Below, piece by piece: positions 8,020 to 16,050 of a DNA stretch of 36,264 nucleotides. The DNA is from Lachnospiraceae bacterium. Lineage in GTDB: Bacteria > Bacillota > Clostridia > Lachnospirales > Lachnospiraceae. The position numbers were made by a program, and so were the translations under genes. Position 1 is the first letter of the stretch. Each line of letters starts with the position of its first letter. The notes beneath the pieces were generated by a model. The model saw nothing but the letters and a program-made list of their open reading frames with translations. It did not search any database and was not told the DNA's origin. The DNA lies in the NCBI GenBank assembly GCA_030531245.1, contig JAUNOA010000016.1, forward strand, positions 1 through 36,264, read 5' to 3'.

Positions 8020-9843
8020 TTATAGTCTGTCTATTGCCTCTTTGTAAAAATCGACCGCATACTGATACTGAATCCGGGTGTATTCTTCATATTTTCCGCC
8101 GAAATGAGTTGACCGAACACCCCAGAGTGCCCACATAAGACCTATTACCGCCAGATGCGCATATACGATTCCACGTTCCTGCAATGTCGGTTCCTTATCT
8201 CCGAAATAAAGGTCTGTGATCCTGTCTACTCCGTCCTTGTCAAGATATGAGTAATTGCTGATCTCCGCTGCCTCTATAAGCGGATCCGCCATACCCGCAT
8301 ATTCCCAGTCAATCAGCCTGATGTCCTTTCTGTCATCAAAGAACAGCCAGTTGCCGACGCTTGGATCCACATGGCACAGAGTCTTTTCTCTGTTCAATGA
8401 TTCCAGCCTGTCAATGAGTTCAAAAATATGCTTTCTTACTGTCGGGTATCCCTTCAGATCTATATCGCATATTTTTAAACATCCGTCCTCAAAATTATGG
8501 AACTGCTCTCTTAAGTCAAAAGCATGATTGACTTTGATCTTTGCATCATGGAGTTTATGAAGGACCTTCATACATCTCTTCATATCTTCATCACTGTCTA
8601 TATCCGGTCTGTGCGAATTCGGATAGAATTCAGCAATCTTGTATCCTGTCTCCGGATCGAAGTAAACAATCTTTTCCGAAATCCCGAGGGGCTCAATAGC
8701 CTCCAGCGTCTCCGCTTCATTATGACGGTTCATAAATTCATTGCAAAGATCCCACGGAACTCTGCAGATATACGGCTTCTCGTGAATCGTAAACATAAAC
8801 GAATGATTCGTAAGGCCTACCTTCATATCCTTAATATTTTTTATCTCGCTCACCGGGACATTGAAGGTCTCACATATTATACGGAGCGCATCGTTGATAG
8901 ATGAATGTGCATAATAATCATCAAGCTCTTTCATCTCCTCCAGGCTGTCAAATTCATGGATCTGATCTGCCGGCTGTTTGTTGATATATATCTTGGGACA
9001 ATCTTTTGCCTTGAGCGGTATGATTCTGTCGGAACCGTGAATCCAGTCAAGCATCACGTTTTCTATATAATCATTTTCCGTTGCCGGAGAATTATAATAC
9101 TGTTCGCATACAGGAATGAATTTTGCAGAATACTCTTTTGAAAAATAAACAGGTCCGAACATAATCCAGGCATTTGCCCCGCCTTCAAGAATATTCGTGA
9201 TCTGATTCTTCTTATTGAAAACGAACGGCCACTCGCTGGTCTTACCCTCTTTGAAAACCGAAGCATACCATGCATTCGGCTCATACTTATGAAACATGTT
9301 TTTTCTTAACCAGTTATCTGAATAAAGCAGATAGCAGTTATGCCCGAGAAAAATATCCCTGGCGCAGTGAAGTGTTGATAAAGTATTCTTACAGTCATAT
9401 TCCGGATTATAAATAAGTTTCACTCCGTACTTATCCTTCAGGTACCCGAACTTCTCTTTCATATATCCGACCATAACGGTGATATCCGTGATATCAACAT
9501 CATGAAGCTGTCTGATAAGTCTTTCTATCATACGCTCACCGAATACCGGGAGAAGCCCCTTGGGTGTATCCCAGGTAAGCGGTACCAGTCTGGAGCCGAA
9601 ACCGGCAGAAAAAATGACGGCTCTGTCGACTCTGTAATCTTCAAGAACCTTCATTCCCTTTTCGGTCACTTTATATCCCGACCTGTTATTCAATTCAACT
9701 TTTGAGATCAAGCCATCTGCTTCGGATGAAGCTATAAGGTTATTGACAGTACCCACAGACACTTCCATTTCACCGGCCAGCTGTCTCTGAGTCACATAAG
9801 AATTTTCATAATAATTACGCAGTAAAAGAATCTGGTTATTCAT
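8020..9843 (-). CDS. Trifunctional HTH - phosphocholine cytidylyltransferase (LicC) - choline kinase (LicA)
   Basis: A 607-aa fusion counted from the ATG at 9843. Residues 3-60 are a winged helix-turn-helix (TQRQLAGEMEVSVGTVNNLI). Residues ~72-310 are a nucleotidyltransferase, with AVIFSAGFGSRLVPLTWDTP and PKGLLPV typical of LicC (CTP:phosphocholine cytidylyltransferase). Residues ~330-607 are a choline/ethanolamine kinase, with the catalytic HVDPSVGN (H491, D493, N498) and the metal-binding IDWEYAG. Together they would convert choline to phosphocholine and then CDP-choline for LicD. The start is set by the promoter: transcription should begin at about 9878, so the ATG at 9879 would be leaderless, while AAAGGTGG (9860-9867) precedes this ATG by 16 nt. 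A TTG at 9855 is an alternative start. No choline transporter gene is in the window. Confidence 0.88.
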   Translation of the reverse strand: MNNQILLLRNYYENSYVTQRQLAGEMEVSVGTVNNLIASSEADGLISKVELNNRSGYKVTEKGMKVLEDYRVDRAVIFSAGFGSRLVPLTWDTPKGLLPVFGERMIERLIRQLHDVDITDITVMVGYMKEKFGYLKDKYGVKLIYNPEYDCKNTLSTLHCARDIFLGHNCYLLYSDNWLRKNMFHKYEPNAWYASVFKEGKTSEWPFVFNKKNQITNILEGGANAWIMFGPVYFSKEYSAKFIPVCEQYYNSPATENDYIENVMLDWIHGSDRIIPLKAKDCPKIYINKQPADQIHEFDSLEEMKELDDYYAHSSINDALRIICETFNVPVSEIKNIKDMKVGLTNHSFMFTIHEKPYICRVPWDLCNEFMNRHNEAETLEAIEPLGISEKIVYFDPETGYKIAEFYPNSHRPDIDSDEDMKRCMKVLHKLHDAKIKVNHAFDLREQFHNFEDGCLKICDIDLKGYPTVRKHIFELIDRLESLNREKTLCHVDPSVGNWLFFDDRKDIRLIDWEYAGMADPLIEAAEISNYSYLDKDGVDRITDLYFGDKEPTLQERGIVYAHLAVIGLMWALWGVRSTHFGGKYEEYTRIQYQYAVDFYKEAIDRL

Positions 9844-9859
9844 ATTGTTGTTCAATTTT

Positions 9860-9867
9860 CCACCTTT
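9860..9867 (-). promoter_or_regulatory. Ribosome-binding site deciding the licC-licA fusion start
   Basis: AAAGGTGG on the minus strand is the only Shine-Dalgarno-like sequence near the 5' end of the gene. It lies inside the longest frame and therefore favours translation from the ATG at 9843 or the TTG at 9855 over the first ATG at 9879. Confidence 0.55.
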
Positions 9868-9884
9868 CGATGTATTCATTGAAC

Positions 9885-9913
9885 ATTATATTTGCATAAA
9901 TAATTAAAGTCAA
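9885..9913 (-). promoter_or_regulatory. Consensus internal promoter of the licC-licA fusion gene
   Basis: The minus strand reads TTGACT (9908-9913), exactly 17 nt, then TATAAT (9885-9890). The -35 hexamer overlaps the licD stop codon. This gives the fusion gene expression independent of the ~20-kb operon upstream. Confidence 0.85.
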
Positions 9914-10749
9914 GTTTGAGACTTCTGAGTTTCAGTCTCATGCGAGACTTTACGGTCCTTTATATCCGGACGTTTCATATAATCTCCGTAGCCGGCGGTA
10001 AGGATTTCATGATATCCGCACGGAACAGGCAGTTCTGTATCCTCAAACTGCATATACCTGACTTCCTTTATCCAGTCCCTGTCCAGCTTCAGATCGAACC
10101 ATTCAGGCGGATAATTCGAAACATATACTCTCGATGTGTTCTTTTTTCTGTCCTTTGCCGACCATCTGTCCTTCCATTTACAGAGAGCAGTGAGCGGAAT
10201 AAGTTTCCCGACCATAGTAAACGGAAGCAGCAGGATTTTCTTTCCTGTTGAACTGTTTATATAAGCAGTTTTTCTGTGTCCAAGTGACAGCGCATACAGT
10301 AATTTCTGTCCGGACGAAGCGATAAATGCTCCCGCCCCGGAATCCGGTATGTTATCCATAACAAAAATATCTATCCAGAGATGATTTATTTTTTCGTTAA
10401 AGAACTCTGACTTCTCATTCGGTGCATGCCTCCTGCTCGGCAGATAAACCACTCTTCCGATGAAATCATAAAACCGGCCATCCTTTGCCATCTCATAGGG
10501 AAGCTGGAACTGCATTCCTTCAGGCAGTTCCCGTACAGCCACTGTCTTAAACTTTTCCCAGTTCTCTCTGGTCATAATGATATCCGCATCATCATCCCAG
10601 GGAATAAAACCTTTCTCACGGACAGCACCGATAAGCGTACCCGCCTCCAGTGTATACACGATTTCGTGCTTTCTGCATACGGCATCGATAGTCTTCAGCA
10701 TATTCAGTTCTGTTTCAAAAACTTCTTTAAGTCCGTATTCGTCAGTCAT
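9910..10749 (-). CDS. licD: LicD family phosphocholine transferase
   Basis: A 279-aa cytosolic enzyme with the LicD signature near its N-terminus: LEAGTLIGAVREKGFIPWDD followed by DADIIM, which carries the acidic metal-binding residues. LicD proteins transfer phosphocholine (some members phosphoethanolamine or ribitol-phosphate) from a CDP-activated donor onto a sugar of a surface glycan. The neighbouring LicC-LicA fusion would supply CDP-choline, so phosphocholine is the favoured modification. The start is supported by GGAGGTG four bases upstream. It overlaps the end of the flippase gene by 8 nt. The C-terminal end (9918-9949) contains repeated AGTCTC/GAGACT half-sites next to the downstream promoter. 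Confidence 0.9.
   Translation of the reverse strand: MTDEYGLKEVFETELNMLKTIDAVCRKHEIVYTLEAGTLIGAVREKGFIPWDDDADIIMTRENWEKFKTVAVRELPEGMQFQLPYEMAKDGRFYDFIGRVVYLPSRRHAPNEKSEFFNEKINHLWIDIFVMDNIPDSGAGAFIASSGQKLLYALSLGHRKTAYINSSTGKKILLLPFTMVGKLIPLTALCKWKDRWSAKDRKKNTSRVYVSNYPPEWFDLKLDRDWIKEVRYMQFEDTELPVPCGYHEILTAGYGDYMKRPDIKDRKVSHETETQKSQT
9918..9949 (-). promoter_or_regulatory. Candidate operator: three AGTCTC half-sites upstream of the licC-licA promoter
   Basis: Read on the minus strand, AGTCTC-GCAT-GAGACT (9934-9949) is a perfect 6-bp inverted repeat, and a third AGTCTC (9918-9923) follows 10 nt later, 4 nt upstream of the -35 box. The sites lie within the licD coding end. Candidate binders are the HTH domain of the LicC-LicA fusion itself or the XRE protein encoded 2 kb upstream. 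Confidence 0.4.
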
Positions 10750-12010
10750 TGTTCACCTCCGACATACTTTTGAGCAGACTGGTTTTTGCAATTATATAAA
10801 GAGCCAGTGCAATTCCGGTTATGCATATAAAATACGAAACCGCACCGCCGTTGACTCCCCATGCCCTGACAAATCCGATACTGACAACAAGTGCAGGTAT
10901 GATTCCTATCACATAAGTAATAAACAGCTGTCTCTGTTTTTTAAGTATTATTACAATATAATATATCAGCGTCAGCATCGCATACATTCCGCCTCCTGCG
11001 ATGATGATAACAAGAGCGGTTCTGTATTTCATAAGTTCAAGTCCCGCCTCGTTTCCTACAAGCAGTGTCAGAATCTGTATCCCAAACAGCCATGAGAATA
11101 TCATTCCGAAAACTGTCAGGCCGAGAATCATAAACGCCAGCCGCCTGAATGTTCTGCTTATGTTTTCAAAATCTTTATTTTCATAGTATTCCGACAGTTT
11201 TGTCAGAACGGGTCTGATAACATAATTCGACATAAGCAGTATGGCAGATGTGGGAACAAAAATGGTGCTGTAATAACCCGATATCTCGGAACCCATGAAT
11301 GCATCCACTGCATACTTGGAGGCCGCAAAAATATATAAATCTATAAAGGATGCGGCAAACAGCCACCAGCTCATATCAAATAATTCTTTTTCGGATTTTT
11401 CCTTTCGGGTGTATATGACATCCGGAAAGCCCTTTTTCAGCATTCCGGTGCAGTAAATCATAATTGACAGAAGCAGGGCTCCGACAAGCACAATGCAACT
11501 GACTAGAAGATCCTTTGTAATAAGCATTGATACCGTAAAGCAGGCCGCCGCAAACAACGTTCTGACTGTCATCGACTTTCCTGTGATATCAAGACGTCCG
11601 TCTCTCTGGAATTCGCTCTCGTAAACATCTGCTATAGCGTCCAGTATTTTGTATACAGCAAGAATCACAATAATAACCGTCTTATATTCAAATCCGGAGT
11701 AAAAGATCCCGAACAGAACCGCTGCGGCCAGTGCCGCAGCACTTGTCAGCAGGCGAAAATGTCTGTAATCTCCGAAGCTGTACCTGCGTGTTATGTCCAT
11801 GACATGGATAGGGCGCATGCAGAAATAAGCAACCGTATATATATGCTGTCCCACAGTGGAAAAAGCAAAAAAGAAAATGCCTCCGAGTGTCCCTCCGAGC
11901 ATTCGTATAACCATGGTTCCGAGAAGCATATTCACTACCGAATATACTGTGCTTCCTGTCAGGTTCCATATAAAACCGCTGCGGTCGTATTGTCTGGTTT
12001 CAAGCGTCAA
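10742..12010 (-). CDS. MOP-superfamily polysaccharide flippase (TacF/Wzx-like)
   Basis: A 422-aa polytopic membrane protein with about 12 predicted helices. It has the N-terminal pattern of the polysaccharide transporter family (SGFIWNLTGSTVYSVVNMLL, then VIRMLGG). Such proteins flip undecaprenyl-linked glycans across the membrane. Its place directly before licD and the licC-licA fusion recalls pneumococcal tacF, whose product exports choline-bearing teichoic acid units, so a similar role is inferred. The start is a TTG at 12010, overlapping the stop of the XRE regulator as TTGA. It is supported by GGAG 9 nt upstream. The C-terminus overlaps the licD start by 8 nt. Confidence 0.8.
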   Translation of the reverse strand: MTLETRQYDRSGFIWNLTGSTVYSVVNMLLGTMVIRMLGGTLGGIFFFAFSTVGQHIYTVAYFCMRPIHVMDITRRYSFGDYRHFRLLTSAAALAAAVLFGIFYSGFEYKTVIIVILAVYKILDAIADVYESEFQRDGRLDITGKSMTVRTLFAAACFTVSMLITKDLLVSCIVLVGALLLSIMIYCTGMLKKGFPDVIYTRKEKSEKELFDMSWWLFAASFIDLYIFAASKYAVDAFMGSEISGYYSTIFVPTSAILLMSNYVIRPVLTKLSEYYENKDFENISRTFRRLAFMILGLTVFGMIFSWLFGIQILTLLVGNEAGLELMKYRTALVIIIAGGGMYAMLTLIYYIVIILKKQRQLFITYVIGIIPALVVSIGFVRAWGVNGGAVSYFICITGIALALYIIAKTSLLKSMSEVNND

Positions 12011-12291
12011 TTTATGTTTCTCCGTAGATCAAGCAGATCTTCCATATCTATCATGTCAAAACGATCATCGTCAAAAAATTCTTTCAGGGTCATATCAAAT
12101 CCATTGGCAAGTTTCGCTACGGTTTCTATCCTCAGGCCTTTATGTGCACCGCTCATAAAGCTTGTCAGTGTGGATTTGGGAATCCCGGTAATCTGTGATA
12201 GTTCCGAATAACTGAGTCCGTACTCATCTGCATATTCTCTTATCTTTTTTGCAATAAGTTCCTGAAGCTTATACTCCTTCGGCAATGGCAT
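12007..12291 (-). CDS. Small XRE family helix-turn-helix regulator
   Basis: A 94-aa protein with a Cro/CI-type helix-turn-helix around residues 27-48 (SELSQITGIPKSTLTSFMSG), then TVAKLANGFDMTLKEFF, the usual fourth/fifth-helix region. An acidic tail (DDDRFDMIDMEDLLDL) follows. It should bind DNA as a dimer and has no effector or sensor domain. AAGGAG overlaps the stop codon of the upstream GT2 gene and its own stop overlaps the flippase start, so it is embedded in the biosynthetic operon. It is a candidate autoregulator of the locus or of the licC-licA promoter. Confidence 0.88.
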   Translation of the reverse strand: MPLPKEYKLQELIAKKIREYADEYGLSYSELSQITGIPKSTLTSFMSGAHKGLRIETVAKLANGFDMTLKEFFDDDRFDMIDMEDLLDLRRNIN

Positions 12292-12300
12292 CTGTTCTCC

Positions 12301-13242
12301 TTACAGTTCTTCTTCGATGATATATATCGGTCTTCCTTTTACTTCTTTGAAAAGAACGGAAATATACATTCCTATCACTCCCAGCAGCAGGAACACAACC
12401 CCGAACATAAAACACATGAGTACCACTATGGTGGAATAACCGTTAGGTGCTCCTACTTTTATCCATGTGACTATAGTATATATAGCCATAACAAAACCTA
12501 TAATCAGGGCAATTATTCCGGCATATATACCGAGTTTAAGCGGAGCATCTGAAAAGCTTACCAGTGTTTCAATGGAAAATCTGGAAAGTTTTCTTATTGA
12601 ATACTTGCTTTTTCCGCCTGCGCGGTCTGCCGCCTCATATTCTATCTTATCTTTACTGAAACCCACTGTCTGGACATATCCGCGTATGAATCTTACCCTT
12701 TCCCGGTATTCATTCCTGAGAACATCGGCAACCCGCTGCGATATTCCGAAGAAGTCCGATGCATTCTTCTCAAGATTAATATTGCCCACCGAATTGAGTA
12801 TGGAATAGAACAAGGAAGATGTGATATTTTTGAAAAATCCCGCATCGTCATTACTGGTCCGTACCATATTGATGATATCTTTTCCGTTTTCAAGTTTCCC
12901 GAAGATTTCCGGTATATACTCAACGGGATGCTGAAGATCGGCATCCATACATATCAGATATTTTCCGCGGGCATGGTCTATGCCTGCAAGCATAGCAGCT
13001 TCATGACCGAAATTACATGAAAAATTAAGAACTCTCACATTGCTGTTTTCATCGGCAAATCTGCCGACAATCTCACGCGACCTGTCAGTGCTTCCGTCAT
13101 TGACAAATATCAGCTCATATGATTTTCCAAGTTCATTCAGGGAGGCTGCTGCAGCTTCAAAAAACTTTTCCAGGACATCCTCTTCATTAAAGACCGATAC
13201 TATTACCGAAAGTTCTGTTTTATTTTCAATTTCCGAACACAT
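12301..13242 (-). CDS. GtrB/DPM1-like GT2: polyprenyl-phosphate sugar synthase
   Basis: A 313-aa GT2 enzyme with an N-terminal cytosolic catalytic domain: LSVIVSVFNEED, FVNDGSTDRS, then the metal-binding MDADLQHP. Two C-terminal membrane helices follow (about 230-250 and 265-290). This is the layout of GtrB/CsbB/ArnC enzymes, which make undecaprenyl-phosphate-linked monosaccharides for use outside the cell. The likely acceptors' enzymes are the three GT-C-like proteins encoded just upstream, which would use its product on the outer face. The ATG at 13242 has GAGGAG with 10 nt spacing; a longer frame from 13296 would overlap the preceding gene by 71 nt without a ribosome site. Confidence 0.88.
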   Translation of the reverse strand: MCSEIENKTELSVIVSVFNEEDVLEKFFEAAAASLNELGKSYELIFVNDGSTDRSREIVGRFADENSNVRVLNFSCNFGHEAAMLAGIDHARGKYLICMDADLQHPVEYIPEIFGKLENGKDIINMVRTSNDDAGFFKNITSSLFYSILNSVGNINLEKNASDFFGISQRVADVLRNEYRERVRFIRGYVQTVGFSKDKIEYEAADRAGGKSKYSIRKLSRFSIETLVSFSDAPLKLGIYAGIIALIIGFVMAIYTIVTWIKVGAPNGYSTIVVLMCFMFGVVFLLLGVIGMYISVLFKEVKGRPIYIIEEEL

Positions 13243-14563
13243 TCCAACCGTTCTCCTCGAGTATCTCAAGCGCATGCCTTGTTTTTGCAGGATCATGGTA
13301 CTGAAGTACCGACTTCAGCGTATCTGCTGTTTCGTTTCGGTAATTCACTGCAACGCTGCGCATATTTTCAAAACTTTCCCTGCGATATTTAGCCATATTT
13401 ATCTCTCTGCCACTCGTACACAAATGCCCGGCAAGTATCAGGATAATGAGTGCTGCTGATACCGGTCTGACAACGAACTTTGTATCCGCCATCGTAAATG
13501 TAAGTATCATTCCGAGTATCCCGCTCTGGAACTGCAGCGCATATCGTGAACTCATCATATAATCATCGCTCTTGAATATCCATCTTGTCACAAACACGAT
13601 TCCGTGGCTGATAAGTCCCGAAAACAGCAGCAGCATCGGAAAAGCCGTTTCTTTATACAATCCCGATCTGAAATTGACATAAATCGCGTAAACATATCCG
13701 AGTATAATGATCAGTCCGAATATACATACCAATATTCCCGGGATATTCCACTCCGCCGCAGTCTCTCCTCCTATGACCATGGAACCGAAGGATTTGAGTA
13801 TCATCTTTACAGGAAGGATCGGATCTTCGGCAATGACAGTGAAAAAAGACTCCGATGTCGCGCCTGCCACCTCCTCTTCAGACAGCATATAACTGATAAA
13901 AAACAGCACGAATGGTATGATGATGCAAGCCAGACGCCGGACAAGCGTCTTTATCTGTACGGATTCTCCGTATCCCGTAATATAATCAATCAGGTAAACG
14001 GCAAAAAGTGCACCGACATATATCGGACAATATGACCCGGATATCAAAAGCACCGTTACTATCGGAATAACGCAGAGCCGGACCTCGTCTCCCTTTTTTC
14101 CATCTCCGCTTCTGACTCTGTCATAAACAAGATAATGATAATAGAAGCATGCAAATGTGAGAAAATGTACCCAGCCGGTTCCGTTTGTGAGCATTTCCCA
14201 TTTATCAAGCGAAAAAATGATTATCATCAGTACCGCAACAATGGCTGCGGATATCTTTTTCTTATATGCATACATTCCGATTATCAGTGCAGATAAGGTA
14301 AGTCCGGCGGCTCCGAGTATCATATCAAAGGTCGTACTGTACCCGAACAGAACCACATTCAGTATCCTCTCGGGATAACATATCGGAGTACGCGTAAGAA
14401 TATCAGCTCTCAGATACGGAGTGAAGCTGAATACATCCGGAAGATATGAGTTGATGATACGTATGTAATCAGTATAGACTACATCAACCGTTGCACTTCT
14501 CAGATATGCAGTTAGAAAAAGGAAGCCTAAAAGCGGCAGCATCCTTGAAACAAGTTTTTTCAT
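13226..14563 (-). CDS. Polytopic membrane protein, probable GT-C type glycosyltransferase
   Basis: A 445-aa protein with a short cytosolic start (MKKLVSRML), about 9-11 membrane helices and a soluble C-terminal tail of ~55 residues (from AKYRRESFENM). The first outer loop holds acidic and aromatic residues (VVYTDYIRIINSYLPD), as expected of a GT-C active-site loop. I do not recognise a specific family. It lies third in a run of three large membrane proteins next to a GtrB-like donor synthase, which argues for transfer of a lipid-linked sugar onto a glycan at the outer face. The start overlaps the previous stop (ATGA) and its own end overlaps the GtrB-like start by 17 nt. Confidence 0.65.
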   Translation of the reverse strand: MKKLVSRMLPLLGFLFLTAYLRSATVDVVYTDYIRIINSYLPDVFSFTPYLRADILTRTPICYPERILNVVLFGYSTTFDMILGAAGLTLSALIIGMYAYKKKISAAIVAVLMIIIFSLDKWEMLTNGTGWVHFLTFACFYYHYLVYDRVRSGDGKKGDEVRLCVIPIVTVLLISGSYCPIYVGALFAVYLIDYITGYGESVQIKTLVRRLACIIIPFVLFFISYMLSEEEVAGATSESFFTVIAEDPILPVKMILKSFGSMVIGGETAAEWNIPGILVCIFGLIIILGYVYAIYVNFRSGLYKETAFPMLLLFSGLISHGIVFVTRWIFKSDDYMMSSRYALQFQSGILGMILTFTMADTKFVVRPVSAALIILILAGHLCTSGREINMAKYRRESFENMRSVAVNYRNETADTLKSVLQYHDPAKTRHALEILEENGWNVFGN

Positions 14564-16050
14564 ATAATCGGAATTCCCACTTCAATAAATGCGTTGTTTG
14601 CAGGGTCCTCCTGCAGAATAATATCTCTTCCCCATGCCTCAGCCGGAATCTGATCCGCCGATTCGACATGTATTACTCTCATGTCACCTGACTTATCGTC
14701 TTTATCAAAAGTCTTAAAAAATGTATCGGCTGTAAAATCGCTCATTTCATAAGTATTGCCGATGATATAAATATCTTTTTCGAAAATCCCTTCACGGTAT
14801 TTTCCCCATGTGTTATCGGACAGGGAATTATAGCGCTCCTGGTTAGGGAACAGATAAATCGTCCCCCAGCTTTGTCTGTAATAAAGGTCTTCGATACTGA
14901 ACAATAACATAATTACTATCACTATCGCCATAAGAGCAACCGGCTGCTTCTTACTTCCGGTCCTGATATATCCGTACATATAGCCGATGAAAAATACAAG
15001 TATAACAAAGCTTGAATATATCCATCGCATCTCGACTCTTATGGTAACCGAAGACGAAGCCACTAATCCGATTATGAATCCTATGAAAAATACCGAATCC
15101 CTGAAGGCCGGCTTGACTGATTTTCCGTCGTTTTTGTTTTTGATGATGGCAATGATGAAACAAATCACCATAATTAACATCAGTGCTATTCCGGCAAAAA
15201 CAAGAGTCTTGATTTTATAATCCACGTTTTCCCAGGGAATTCCGCACAGATAATCCGGTCCTGCATTGAAGCCGACAAGATATTTGAATTCCGTAATTGC
15301 AGATTCGATAAACCCGTGGATCGTAAATGTTTCCGCAACCTCTGTTCCACCTGTTCCGGCAGGAAGCAGCGTTCCGATAAAATGCAGTCTCACGGCAATC
15401 ACAAAAACAAATGATACGGCCGCAATTACATATTTCAATATGCTCTTATCTTTAAGAACAATAAGAACATAGAAAAACATCGGGATAAGCACGATATATC
15501 TCTCATGTGTAAAACACACCAGCAGATAAAAAAGCAGAGCAATATAGAATCTTATGCTTTTTCCGTCATGCATGTATTTAAACAGTTCTATGCAGATAAT
15601 TATTGCAAAGAACATGGACATCGATTCCAGAAGCCCCAGGAGCTGACTGACATCATAATAAGAAAACCGGCTTGTAATAATTGCAAACGATGAAAAGAAT
15701 GCAATAATTCTCGACTCGCTTATATCGGAAATAAAAAAATAACATACTGCAGCTGTGACTGCCAGAATTATCAGATTGATCGGAACTATAAGCCAGATCC
15801 TGTTTCCTATAACATACAGTTCAATCCAGGATGCCAGCCAGTATACCGGTCTGAATCGTGAACATCCCATCGGAAGCACATACTCCATCAGACTCTCATC
15901 TTTAAAACAGGACCACAAAAACAGATCGTCCATATAAAGACCGCTCACACGTATCTTTCGGTTGATGAAAAAAGTCCATGCAAAAAGCAGAACAATCGCA
16001 ATGATATCCGCGATGATATTTTGCTCTTTTTTATTCCTGTATGTACTCAT
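14560..16050 (-). CDS. Polytopic membrane protein, probable GT-C type glycosyltransferase
   Basis: A 496-aa protein with about 10-12 membrane helices. The first outer loop reads SGLYMDDLFLWSCFKDESL, a paired-Asp motif at the place where GT-C enzymes keep their catalytic acid. Aromatic and Arg residues follow (RFRPVYW). The last ~110 residues form a soluble domain of unknown fold. This architecture fits enzymes that use polyprenyl-phosphate sugars on the outer face, and the specific sugar cannot be told. The start overlaps the preceding membrane-protein gene by 20 nt and the stop overlaps the next start (ATGA). Family not recognised by name. Confidence 0.7.
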   Translation of the reverse strand: MSTYRNKKEQNIIADIIAIVLLFAWTFFINRKIRVSGLYMDDLFLWSCFKDESLMEYVLPMGCSRFRPVYWLASWIELYVIGNRIWLIVPINLIILAVTAAVCYFFISDISESRIIAFFSSFAIITSRFSYYDVSQLLGLLESMSMFFAIIICIELFKYMHDGKSIRFYIALLFYLLVCFTHERYIVLIPMFFYVLIVLKDKSILKYVIAAVSFVFVIAVRLHFIGTLLPAGTGGTEVAETFTIHGFIESAITEFKYLVGFNAGPDYLCGIPWENVDYKIKTLVFAGIALMLIMVICFIIAIIKNKNDGKSVKPAFRDSVFFIGFIIGLVASSSVTIRVEMRWIYSSFVILVFFIGYMYGYIRTGSKKQPVALMAIVIVIMLLFSIEDLYYRQSWGTIYLFPNQERYNSLSDNTWGKYREGIFEKDIYIIGNTYEMSDFTADTFFKTFDKDDKSGDMRVIHVESADQIPAEAWGRDIILQEDPANNAFIEVGIPII

